A stretch of DNA of 50,696 nt from Lachnospiraceae bacterium (GTDB lineage: Bacteria > Bacillota > Clostridia > Lachnospirales > Lachnospiraceae), in NCBI GenBank assembly GCA_017484135.1, contig JAFUTQ010000016.1, positions 1-50,696 of the forward strand. Reading direction: 5' to 3'. Position numbers and translations under genes: made by a program. The notes beneath the pieces are model-generated. The model saw only the letters and a program-made list of their open reading frames with translations. It had not been told where the DNA came from and did no database searches. Shown piece by piece: positions 8,218 to 16,237 of this stretch; position 1 is the first letter of the stretch, and every line of letters starts with the position of its first letter.

Positions 8218-9330
8218 ATGAAAATCATTCACTGTGCCGATGTGCATCTTGATTCCAGAATGACGGCAAATTTAAGTAAGGAAAAAGCAAGAGAGCGCAG
8301 AAATGAACTGCTGGTTACCTTTACCCGTATGATTGAATACGCAGCAGAACACGGCGTGGATGCAGTGATTCTGGCAGGCGATCTGTTTGATACCGGGCAC
8401 ATCTCGGCAGCTGCTGCAAAATGTGTGCAGCAGGCGATTGAGCATCATCCGGAGATCGATTTCTATTATCTGAGGGGAAACCATGACGAGGATGGCTTTA
8501 CAGACCGATGGGGAATTTTGCCGCCAAACCTCAAACTATTCTCCGAGCAATGGACAAGCTATCCGGCAGACGACAAGGATCAGATCCGGATCAGCGGGAT
8601 TGAACTGGATGAGAAAAACTGCAGTACCTTTTGTCATTCGCTGACGTTGGATGCGGACAAAATGAATCTTGTGGTACTGCATGGTCAGGAGACGGATACT
8701 CCGTCAAAGGGCAATAAAGAGACGATCAGTCTCCGGGAGCTGAGAAACAAAAATATTGATTATCTCGCACTGGGGCATGTGCATGCTTACAAAATGGAAC
8801 CCTTAGACAGCCGGGGCATTTATTGCTATCCGGGCTGTCTGGAGGGACGTGGCTTTGATGAATGCGGAGAACACGGTTTTGTGCTGCTGGAGATTGATGA
8901 GACGAAAAAAAAGCTTTCCGCAGAATTTGTTCCCTTTGCGGGGCGAAGATTGTACACCATCTATGTGGATATCACCGGCTGCCGGAGTACGGCGGATATC
9001 CTATCGCAGATCCGTACAGTATGCGCAGGGGAATCGTGCGATGAGAGCAGTCTGATAAAAGTCGTATTAGAGGGACAGGTGGATGTAGATTGCGAAAAGA
9101 ATCTTTCGTATCTGGAGCAGAGTTTGCAGGATGAATTTTATTATCTGAAAATACAGGACAAATCAGAATTAAAGGTGGATTATGAGGCATTTCGTCTGGA
9201 TCAGTCCTTAAAGGGTGAGTTTGTGCGTCTGGTGCAGGGAGACGATACTCTGGAGGAACAGGAAAAATCTGTCATTATCCGCTATGGAATACAGGCGTTG
9301 GCCGGAGAGGAGCTGGAGGCATGCAATTGA
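8218..9330 (+). CDS. yhaO: SbcD/YhaO-type metallophosphoesterase (DNA repair exonuclease)
   Basis: 370 residues. A calcineurin-like metallophosphoesterase domain (about 1-230) carries all metal-binding motifs: HCADVHLDS, AGDLFDTG, RGNHDE, VVLHGQ and LGHVHAYK. A smaller C-terminal domain follows. Such proteins are Mre11/SbcD-like nucleases acting on DNA ends with an SMC-like partner. The last 10 bp overlap the start of the coiled-coil ATPase gene, so the two are translationally coupled and probably form one complex, as in YhaO-YhaN pairs of Firmicutes. Confidence 0.88.
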   Translation: MKIIHCADVHLDSRMTANLSKEKARERRNELLVTFTRMIEYAAEHGVDAVILAGDLFDTGHISAAAAKCVQQAIEHHPEIDFYYLRGNHDEDGFTDRWGILPPNLKLFSEQWTSYPADDKDQIRISGIELDEKNCSTFCHSLTLDADKMNLVVLHGQETDTPSKGNKETISLRELRNKNIDYLALGHVHAYKMEPLDSRGIYCYPGCLEGRGFDECGEHGFVLLEIDETKKKLSAEFVPFAGRRLYTIYVDITGCRSTADILSQIRTVCAGESCDESSLIKVVLEGQVDVDCEKNLSYLEQSLQDEFYYLKIQDKSELKVDYEAFRLDQSLKGEFVRLVQGDDTLEEQEKSVIIRYGIQALAGEELEACN

Positions 9331-11954
9331 TCCGGTGCCATATAGAGAACTTTGGGAAGCTGTCGGATTTTTCCGTGGAACTGACACCCGGGATAAATTT
9401 TATTTGCAAGGAGAACGGATGGGGAAAAACCACGCTGACAGATTTTATCAAGGTTATGTTTTATGGATTTGACAATGAGCGTGGACGCAAAAGTGAGTAT
9501 GAGAATGAGCGGAAGCGATATCGCCCGTGGCAGGGAGGCGTGTACGGAGGACAGCTTACGTTTGAACATGGCGGCAAATGCTATGTGGTAAGCAGAACCT
9601 TTGGCACGAAGGATAAAGACGACACCTTTGAATTGAGAGATGCAGATACCAATGTGATCAGTGAAGATTTTTCTGCCAATATCGGCATAGAGCTGTTTCA
9701 GATCAATAAGGAATCCTTTCGCAAAACCGTATTGGTTTCACACAATGACTGCGAGACGAAAAGTACGGATGATATTCATGCAAAGATCGGAAACCTTGCG
9801 GAATACACCGATGATATGAAAAACTATGAGCTGGTGGAGCGAAGACTCTCGGACGCGCTGAATGCCATGTCCGCCCGTCGGAAGACGGGAACGCTGTACA
9901 AATTAAACGAACGAATTCAGTCCCTGAAGGAAGAGGTAAAAGCGGGAGCGGCACTGGATGAGACCATCGCGCAGCAGAGGATCTACCTGCAGGAAACGAA
10001 AAAAGAGCAGCAGGAGCTGGAGGAAAAACAAAGCGTATTGCAGCAGAGGCAGCTGCAGCTTGCCCGCAGCAAGGATGCGGCGGCGACACGGGAACAGTAT
10101 CACACCTTAAAAACGGAGTATGAACAGCGGAAACGACAGCTGGAAGAGGCCGCAGCGGAATTTCCGGAAATGATTCCGGAGTTGTCGGAGCTTGAAAAGG
10201 GAATCGGGGAATGCCAGCGTCTTGCAGAGTTGAAAAAAGCGTGCGATATCTATCGGTTTTCTGAGGAAAAGGCAAGAAACTGGCAAATCCTGAGCCATAA
10301 ATTTTCGGAACAGGTTCCGGGCAGGGAGGAATTGGAAGAAATCAGTGAAAAAATAAAAATCCGGGAGCAGCAGGAAAGGGAGTTCGAGAAACGAAGGCTG
10401 ACGAAGGAAGAGGAGGACAGAAAGAAAGCGTTGGAACAGAAGTTTGCGTACGGCATACCGGAGCGGCAGGAGCTTCAGAGACTCACAGAAACCTGGAACA
10501 TCTGTGCGGAGAAAAAGAATGGTCTGCCTGCAAGGCGGAGGAGTCTTTCCGCCATGCAGGATATGTGGCGGGAGCGGGAGCGGCAGAGAGGAACCCGAAA
10601 AATGCTTTTTCTGCTTTTGGGGCTGGTTCTTCTGGCGACCGGTATTGCAATGCTGTTTTTGCTCGGCTGGCTTGGACTGATCCCTGCGTTCGCCGGATTG
10701 GGCTGTCTTTTGTTTTCACTTATCGCAGGCAGGCAAAAAAAACAGATACAGGAAGAGGCGCGCGAGAAGGAACTGCAGCGCCTTCAGCAGGAGCTGGAAG
10801 AGGATGAAGCGTTTGTCCGTGCTGCCGTGAAGGAAGCAGAAGCCTTTTGTGCGCACTATCGGATTCCATACCGGGAGTCTGATTTTTTGAGAACTTTGAT
10901 TCTGCTTGAGCAGGAGAGCTCTGAGTATCTGGAGTTACAGAAACGTCAGCAGCTTGCGGAGGATTTTTCTGAAAGCGATCGGAAAAAGACAAAAGAGGAG
11001 CTGGAGGATTTTTTCGGAGACTTTGGAATTTCCGGGATTTCCAATGCAGACGGCTTTCGGGAAAAACTGCATGAGCTGCAGCGTGACGCAGAGCAATATG
11101 AGCTTTATAAAAAAGAAATGGAAAACTACCATCAGAATGAGTCGGAATATAAGCAGCTGTTGGAATGTCTGCGGGACCGGATTGCAGAAATCGGTTTTGC
11201 GCCGGAGGATGATCTTTCCCGGCAGTATCTTGGAATCCGTCAGCTTCTGAACCGCTATCAGATCTGCAGCAGGGAGTATGAGACGGCGGCGGAGCGGCTG
11301 GACGACTTTTGCAGGGCGCATGATGTGGATGCGCTGTTTCGGGATGGCGCAGAGTCTGAGGATGCATCCATGGAAGCGCTTGCAGAAGAATTAAAGGCGC
11401 TGGCGGATCGCATGGATGAATTGAAACGCCATGGCACCGACTATGACCGGCAAATTGACATCAGTATGGAGAAACACGAAGCCATTGCCGCACAGGAGGA
11501 GCAGCTGCTGCGTCTGCAGGGAGAATACGAGGAAGGAAAAATCAGATATCGCTATCTGGAAAAGACAAAGGAATATCTCGAAAAAGCAAAGGAAGCCTTT
11601 ACCTCCCGGTATATGGAGCCGGTTATGGGTGCGTTCCGCAGATATTATCGTATGCTGACCGGACAGACGGGAGATCGGTTTCATATAGATGCCAATATGA
11701 ACATCACGGTCGATGAGCTGGGGAGACAGCGGGAGGTGGAATTTTTCAGCACCGGATATCGGGATCTGATCGGCTTATGTCTGCGGATGGCATTTACCGA
11801 TGCAATGTACGGGGAGGAAAAGCCCTTTCTTATTTTGGATGATCCGTTTGTGAATCTGGATGAAGAGAAGTGCAAAGCAGGACTCAGATTTATCCGTGAG
11901 CTATCCAAAGAATATCAGGTAATTTATTTTGCCAGCAGGGATTACGAAGTGTAA
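9321..11954 (+). CDS. yhaN: SbcC/YhaN-type AAA ATPase with coiled coils and a central membrane hairpin
   Basis: 877 residues. An N-terminal ABC/SMC-like half with a Walker A variant (ENGWGKTT, about 33-40) is followed by long Glu/Gln/Arg-rich coiled coils. Two adjacent hydrophobic helices lie near residues 427-470 (LFLLLGLVLLATGIAMLF and following), then a second coiled coil, and a C-terminal half with Walker B LILDDPFVNLDEEK. The central membrane hairpin distinguishes YhaN-type proteins from ordinary SbcC/Rad50 and suggests the arms are tethered to the membrane. Partner is the overlapping yhaO product. DNA-end processing is an inference from that pairing. Confidence 0.87.
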   Translation: MQLIRCHIENFGKLSDFSVELTPGINFICKENGWGKTTLTDFIKVMFYGFDNERGRKSEYENERKRYRPWQGGVYGGQLTFEHGGKCYVVSRTFGTKDKDDTFELRDADTNVISEDFSANIGIELFQINKESFRKTVLVSHNDCETKSTDDIHAKIGNLAEYTDDMKNYELVERRLSDALNAMSARRKTGTLYKLNERIQSLKEEVKAGAALDETIAQQRIYLQETKKEQQELEEKQSVLQQRQLQLARSKDAAATREQYHTLKTEYEQRKRQLEEAAAEFPEMIPELSELEKGIGECQRLAELKKACDIYRFSEEKARNWQILSHKFSEQVPGREELEEISEKIKIREQQEREFEKRRLTKEEEDRKKALEQKFAYGIPERQELQRLTETWNICAEKKNGLPARRRSLSAMQDMWRERERQRGTRKMLFLLLGLVLLATGIAMLFLLGWLGLIPAFAGLGCLLFSLIAGRQKKQIQEEAREKELQRLQQELEEDEAFVRAAVKEAEAFCAHYRIPYRESDFLRTLILLEQESSEYLELQKRQQLAEDFSESDRKKTKEELEDFFGDFGISGISNADGFREKLHELQRDAEQYELYKKEMENYHQNESEYKQLLECLRDRIAEIGFAPEDDLSRQYLGIRQLLNRYQICSREYETAAERLDDFCRAHDVDALFRDGAESEDASMEALAEELKALADRMDELKRHGTDYDRQIDISMEKHEAIAAQEEQLLRLQGEYEEGKIRYRYLEKTKEYLEKAKEAFTSRYMEPVMGAFRRYYRMLTGQTGDRFHIDANMNITVDELGRQREVEFFSTGYRDLIGLCLRMAFTDAMYGEEKPFLILDDPFVNLDEEKCKAGLRFIRELSKEYQVIYFASRDYEV

Positions 11955-11967
11955 CAGGGGCTTGTTC

Positions 11968-11996
11968 TTTTCATTTGTTTTTATATATGCTATACT
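11968..11996 (+). promoter_or_regulatory. putative promoter of the SMR pair and glf
   Basis: TTTTCA (11968-11973), a 17-bp spacer and TATACT (11991-11996) with an upstream TG (extended -10). The -35 is weak. Confidence 0.5.
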
Positions 11997-12027
11997 GAGT
12001 GCAAAGTGAAACATGAGGAAAACAAAT

Positions 12028-12369
12028 ATGCTGGAATCTATCAAAAAGAATAAAAAAGGAATTATACTGATGCTGTTTGCGGCGATTCTTGCCTGTGTGG
12101 GACAGCTGTTCTGGAAGCTGTCCGCCACAAACGGCATATTGTTTATGCTGATCGGATTTGCCTTTTATGGTATGGGAGCGCTGTTGATGCTGACAGCTTA
12201 CAAATATGGCAGTGTATCGGTGCTGCAGCCTATGCTGAGCCTGAATTATGCATTGAGCGTGATATTGGGAATTCTGGTATTGAATGAAAAGGTATCTTTT
12301 TTGAAGGTAACGGGGATTCTGGTAATTACAACCGGTGTAATCCTGATTGCGGGAGGAGATACAGAATGA
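12028..12369 (+). CDS. small EamA/SMR-type membrane protein, subunit 1
   Basis: 113 residues with four predicted helices in the drug/metabolite-transporter fold; the last ones read VLQPMLSLNYALSVILGILVLNEKVSFLKVTGILVITTGV. ATG 12028 was chosen because GAGGAAAA precedes it; ATG 12013 lacks a ribosome binding site. It overlaps the next gene by the sequence ATGA, so the two are translationally coupled and likely form a heterodimer, as in ArnE/ArnF-type or paired SMR transporters. The neighbouring UDP-galactopyranose mutase gene suggests a lipid-linked sugar as substrate, which is inference only. Confidence 0.75.
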   Translation: MLESIKKNKKGIILMLFAAILACVGQLFWKLSATNGILFMLIGFAFYGMGALLMLTAYKYGSVSVLQPMLSLNYALSVILGILVLNEKVSFLKVTGILVITTGVILIAGGDTE

Positions 12370-12689
12370 TCTATTTGTGTATCGCGGGTATGACCTTGAT
12401 GGGAGCTGTTGCCTCTGTTTTTTTGAAAAAGGCATCCGGAAGCTCGAGTCTGATCAAGCTGCTTTGCAATTATAATCTTTATATCGGTGGGTTTTTATAT
12501 GTAGCGTCTGCAGCGATCAATATCATCGTGCTGAGGTATCTGGATTACTCGGTTGTGCTGCCTTTGACATCCTTTACCTACATATGGACAATGGTTCTGG
12601 CGAACATTATGCTGAAGGAAAAAATCTCTGCAAAAAAAATTGTGGGTGTGATGTTTATCATTGCGGGTGCCGTATGTGTGGCAGTATAA
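12366..12689 (+). CDS. small EamA/SMR-type membrane protein, subunit 2
   Basis: 107 residues, four helices, with the conserved end VVLPLTSFTYIWTMVLANIMLKEKISAKKIVGVMFIIAGA. It starts inside the stop of the previous gene. A paired-subunit arrangement is typical of asymmetric SMR heterodimers. The gap to glf is 34 bp with no terminator, so it is probably co-transcribed with glf. Confidence 0.77.
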   Translation: MIYLCIAGMTLMGAVASVFLKKASGSSSLIKLLCNYNLYIGGFLYVASAAINIIVLRYLDYSVVLPLTSFTYIWTMVLANIMLKEKISAKKIVGVMFIIAGAVCVAV

Positions 12690-12723
12690 AAACAGTTTCG
12701 TAAAGAGGACGAAAGGAGAGAAC

Positions 12724-13842
12724 ATGTACGATTATCTGGTGGTAGGGGCCGGCTTATACGGAGCCGTGTTTGCGCATGAAGCCCGAAAAAAAGGAAAAAA
12801 GGTTCTGGTAGTGGACAAACGCCCGCATATTGCAGGAAACGTGTATACGGAGAAGCTGGAGGGAATCCATGTGCACAAATACGGAGCACATATTTTTCAT
12901 ACGAACAATGAACAGGTATGGAACTATGTGACACAGTTTGCCAAATTTAACCGTTTTACCAATTCGCCGGTAGCAAATTATAAGGGCGAACTGTATTCGC
13001 TGCCGTTTAATATGTACACCTTTCATAAAATGTGGGGCGTGATCACACCGGAAGAGGCACAGAAAAAGATTGAGGAACAGAAGAAGCAGGCGGGAATCAC
13101 GAATCCTGGAAATCTGGAGGAGCAGGCCATCAGTCTGGTGGGTACGGATATTTACGAAAAGCTGATCAAGGGATACACAGAAAAGCAATGGGGACGCGCA
13201 TGTAAGGATCTGCCCAGCTTTATTATCAAACGTCTGCCCGTAAGATTTACCTTTGACAATAATTATTTTAATGCACTGTATCAGGGAATCCCTGTGGGCG
13301 GTTATACAAGACTGGTTGAGAATCTGCTGGACGGGATAGAGGTGCGGCTGAATACGGATTATCTGGAGGATAAAGCTGCATTGGATGCAATGGCAGACCG
13401 GGTGATCTATACAGGACCGATTGATGCATATTTTGATTACAGACTGGGCTATCTGGAATATCGCTCGGTACGATTTGAGAATGAAGTGCTGGATCAGGAA
13501 AATTTTCAGGGAAATGCTGCGGTAAATTATACGGATCGGGAAACCCCATGGACCCGGATCATTGAGCATAAATGGTTTGAATTTGGCAGGGATGAAGAAG
13601 GAAACACTTTGCCGAAAACTGTCATTTCCAGAGAATACTCTGCGGAGTGGAAACCCGGAGACGAGCCCTATTATCCGGTAAATGACGAAAAAAACGAAAG
13701 TCTGTATCAGGCATATAAGGCGCTGGCAGAGAAGGAAAGCCGGGTGATTTTCGGAGGCAGATTGGGAGAGTACAGGTACTATGATATGGATGCGGTCATT
13801 GCATCTGCGCTCAGTATGTGCAAGCAAGAATTGACATCATGA
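12724..13842 (+). CDS. glf: UDP-galactopyranose mutase
   Basis: 372 residues from ATG 12724 behind AAAGGAGAG; upstream in-frame codons overlap the preceding gene's 3' end and were not used. A flavoenzyme that interconverts UDP-galactopyranose and UDP-galactofuranose for surface polysaccharides. It shows an N-terminal FAD-binding GAGLYGAVFA, then KRPHIAGNVYTE, the GAHIFHTNNEQVWNYV segment, EKQWGR, and a C-terminal GRLGEYRYYDMD typical of Glf. The paired small transporters upstream may serve export of a Galf-containing lipid-linked unit; no glycosyltransferase lies alongside. Confidence 0.95.
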   Translation: MYDYLVVGAGLYGAVFAHEARKKGKKVLVVDKRPHIAGNVYTEKLEGIHVHKYGAHIFHTNNEQVWNYVTQFAKFNRFTNSPVANYKGELYSLPFNMYTFHKMWGVITPEEAQKKIEEQKKQAGITNPGNLEEQAISLVGTDIYEKLIKGYTEKQWGRACKDLPSFIIKRLPVRFTFDNNYFNALYQGIPVGGYTRLVENLLDGIEVRLNTDYLEDKAALDAMADRVIYTGPIDAYFDYRLGYLEYRSVRFENEVLDQENFQGNAAVNYTDRETPWTRIIEHKWFEFGRDEEGNTLPKTVISREYSAEWKPGDEPYYPVNDEKNESLYQAYKALAEKESRVIFGGRLGEYRYYDMDAVIASALSMCKQELTS

Positions 13843-13911
13843 TTTGAGGGGCAAAGGCTTCACATTGTGAAACGATGTGAAATCATAACGAATAAGAAAG
13901 GAAGCAATAAT

Positions 13912-14787
13912 ATGTACATAACAATTACAGGAGAGCTCGGAAGCGGAAAGAGTACGGTTGCAAAGCTGATCAGTCAGAAATACGACTTTATGATGTATTC
14001 GACCGGCGTGATCCAAAGAGAGATCGCAAAGGAAAAGGGCATGACGACACTGGAGCTGAATCAACAGATGACGAATGACATCCACAATGCGTATGACAAA
14101 ATGATTGATGACAAAACGGTCGAACTGGCGCAAAAGAACATGGGAAAGAATATTGTATTTGATTCGCGGATGGCATGGCATTTTGTGGAGCAGTCCTTTA
14201 AGGTTTATGTTACCGTGGACAGCTATGTTGCGGCAGAGCGTGTGATTCTGGCGGACCGGGGAAAAGAGGAGCATTATGAATCAATCGAAGAAGCTGCGAA
14301 AAGCCTGAGAAAGCGGAAACAGCTGGAGGATGCCAGATTTGCGGAAATGTATTCGGCAAAAACAACTGATTTTCATAATTATGATCTGGTCGTTGATTCC
14401 ACCGCATTGACACCGGAGGAACTGGCTGAATTTATCATGGAAAATGCAAAAAAGGAGGAGAAAGAGCGTCAGATTTTTTTGTCTCCACTGAGATTATACC
14501 CTTCGCAGTCCGTTACGGTGACAGAAGAGGAACAGGAAAAAGCAGATGGTAGGATTGCGGTCGTTGAACAGAAGGGCTTTTATTATATTGTGAACGGACA
14601 TCGTCAGGTTTGCGATGCACTTCAGAAAAAGAAGAAGCTGGCAGCCGTTTCCGTTCTTTCCGTGGACACCGCAGGGCATGTGGAAATGTCTGACAGAACC
14701 ATAGACGAGATTGTAAATCTGTCGAAGCAGTATTACAATGAATGGGAAGCGTATCATGGAATGAAATTTTTGACATACCCGGACTGA
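13912..14787 (+). CDS. cytidylate-kinase-like P-loop kinase fused to a ParB/sulfiredoxin-like domain
   Basis: 291 residues from ATG 13912 (AAAGGAAG upstream; GTG 13867 is in frame but lies in a hairpin and lacks a ribosome binding site). Residues 1-185 resemble nucleoside-monophosphate kinases of the cytidylate-kinase-like group: Walker A GELGSGKST, a substrate segment near YSTGVIQREIA, FDSRMAWHFV and a lid rich in Arg/Lys. Residues 200-260 read like a ParB/Srx fold: PLRLYPSQ, then YYIVNGHRQVCDALQKKKKLAAVSV, where GHR is the usual nucleotide-handling motif. ParB-fold domains are known as CTPases and, in SerK, as an ADP-dependent serine kinase. The true substrate cannot be told from sequence. 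Confidence 0.7.
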   Translation: MYITITGELGSGKSTVAKLISQKYDFMMYSTGVIQREIAKEKGMTTLELNQQMTNDIHNAYDKMIDDKTVELAQKNMGKNIVFDSRMAWHFVEQSFKVYVTVDSYVAAERVILADRGKEEHYESIEEAAKSLRKRKQLEDARFAEMYSAKTTDFHNYDLVVDSTALTPEELAEFIMENAKKEEKERQIFLSPLRLYPSQSVTVTEEEQEKADGRIAVVEQKGFYYIVNGHRQVCDALQKKKKLAAVSVLSVDTAGHVEMSDRTIDEIVNLSKQYYNEWEAYHGMKFLTYPD

Positions 14788-14840
14788 TCAGGGAGATGTA
14801 CCGTGAAGTGGATGAATGAAAGGACTAAGGGGGAATTGTT

Positions 14841-15554
14841 ATGGACGAAAAACTGATGGAGCAGCTAGTGACAAGAGCCTGTATTCAGGATGAGGACTAC
14901 TGGAAAAAGAAAAAGAGACATCGTTTTTCAATTGCTTACCGTAGAAAAAAAAGAAAAGCACTGCGGGAATTTCGCAGAACTATGCGAGGTGAAACGCATG
15001 AAATAAGGACGTTGCGATATAAGAAGTTTGCAGGGAAGCTTGTTGCGGCAGTGGGATGTATTGCGGTTGCGCTGGTGATGATTGTAAATGTTACGGCACG
15101 GGATTCAAAACAGCAGAGACTGGGAGATTTTGTGTTATATGAATTTGGAGATCACATTCAATTTGCAGAGGAGGAGTGTAGGTCCAAGCTGTGGAAATGG
15201 TCAGATGATGAGCCGGAGACAACCGAATTCAGAAAAAAGGAGTTGCAGTATGTGCCCGAAGGGTACGAAAGGGTTGAGGAAAAGGATTCCGAAAATTGGT
15301 CGTTTTATACCACAACCTATGTGGATGCGGATGAAAATTATCTGAATTACTGTCAATATAAAAGTCTGCTTGGTTTAGGAGTGTCTACCGACGGAGGAGA
15401 ATTGAAAAAGGTACGGGTCGATGGAAAGGAAGGTTTTTTTATCCCGGATGGGGATTATGAACGTATTATTTGGACCGATGGGACGTATTATTATACGATT
15501 AGCGGGAAATTTACAGAGGAACTGCTGCTGAAAATGGCCGTGAATGTAAATTAA
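14841..15554 (+). CDS. DUF4367-type membrane protein, possible anti-sigma factor
   Basis: 237 residues. A very basic cytoplasmic N-terminal part (1-62, rich in Lys/Arg) precedes one membrane helix (about 65-85) and an extracellular domain with features of DUF4367 (LQYVPEGYERVEE..., VDGKEGFFIPDGD, IIWTDGTYYYTISG). Proteins of this build usually act as anti-sigma factors or sensors. It lies 108 bp ahead of an ECF-like sigma factor gene on the same strand, supporting a pair. No classical zinc anti-sigma HxxxCxxC motif is visible in the cytoplasmic part. Confidence 0.65.
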   Translation: MDEKLMEQLVTRACIQDEDYWKKKKRHRFSIAYRRKKRKALREFRRTMRGETHEIRTLRYKKFAGKLVAAVGCIAVALVMIVNVTARDSKQQRLGDFVLYEFGDHIQFAEEECRSKLWKWSDDEPETTEFRKKELQYVPEGYERVEEKDSENWSFYTTTYVDADENYLNYCQYKSLLGLGVSTDGGELKKVRVDGKEGFFIPDGDYERIIWTDGTYYYTISGKFTEELLLKMAVNVN

Positions 15555-15662
15555 AGGTTTTGTGAAAAAGAACAGTCTTTGTGTTGTCCTATCAGGAAGG
15601 GACATTGTAAGAGGATAAACAGAAAGGCATCTGTGTGGACACAGGAAGAGGAGAAGAATGGG

Positions 15663-16172
15663 ATGCGGCAGCAGGTTTCGACCAGAGAAGATAAAATCAG
15701 AATGATTGAGGGGCTGTATAAGCGTAAAGAGGATATGATGTATCATATCGCACTGGGAGTTGTGAAGAGGAGAGAGGATGCAGAAGATGCGGTACATGAG
15801 GCATTTACCTCTTTGATGCGCAGTATCGAAAAAATTCCATGTGACGAAAAGGAGCTGGATGCATATCTGACTACTGCTGTGAAGAATGAGGCATTCCGGG
15901 TTTTGAACCATCGGGCGAAGAGAGAGCGATTTGAGATACGCGATTATGAAGCGATAACTCAGGAAAATACACTGAATCGTCTCCTTTTTGAGGAAATCCA
16001 ACAGTATATCATGCAACTGGACGAACGTTCCAAGGAGATTATATATCGGAAATATGTTTACGGCAGAAGCTATGAGGAAATTGCGCGGGAGATGAATCTG
16101 ACGCAGGATAACGCAAGAAAGATTCTTTCCAGAGCGGTAAAGAAGCTGAATAAGTTATATAACAAAAAGTGA
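15663..16172 (+). CDS. RNA polymerase sigma-70 family (ECF-like) factor
   Basis: 169 residues from ATG 15663 with GAGGAGAAG upstream. Region 2 appears as KEDMMYHIALGVVKRREDAEDAVHEAF; region 4 is a helix-turn-helix, DERSKEIIYRKYVYGRSYEEIAREMN followed by QDNARKILSRAVKKL. It would direct RNA polymerase to a small regulon. The DUF4367 membrane protein just upstream is the likely regulator. The gene order, sigma gene second, is less common than sigma first. Followed at once by a strong terminator. Confidence 0.88.
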   Translation: MRQQVSTREDKIRMIEGLYKRKEDMMYHIALGVVKRREDAEDAVHEAFTSLMRSIEKIPCDEKELDAYLTTAVKNEAFRVLNHRAKRERFEIRDYEAITQENTLNRLLFEEIQQYIMQLDERSKEIIYRKYVYGRSYEEIAREMNLTQDNARKILSRAVKKLNKLYNKK

Positions 16173-16221
16173 AAGCCTTCAAACGCAGGTGAGAAACACT
16201 CACATCGTTTGGAGGCTTTTT
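16172..16221. terminator. intrinsic terminator between the sigma gene and PBP1A
   Basis: AAAGCCTTCAAACG (16172-16185) pairs with CGTTTGGAGGCTTT (16206-16219), followed by T-rich sequence. A-rich sequence on the other side lets it serve the converging pbp gene as well. Confidence 0.9.
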
Positions 16222-16237
16222 CATTTCGTGACAGCGC

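Noticed and set aside
12754-13827. A 357-codon ORF antisense to glf
   Set aside because: Mirror of the glf reading frame, without a ribosome binding site.
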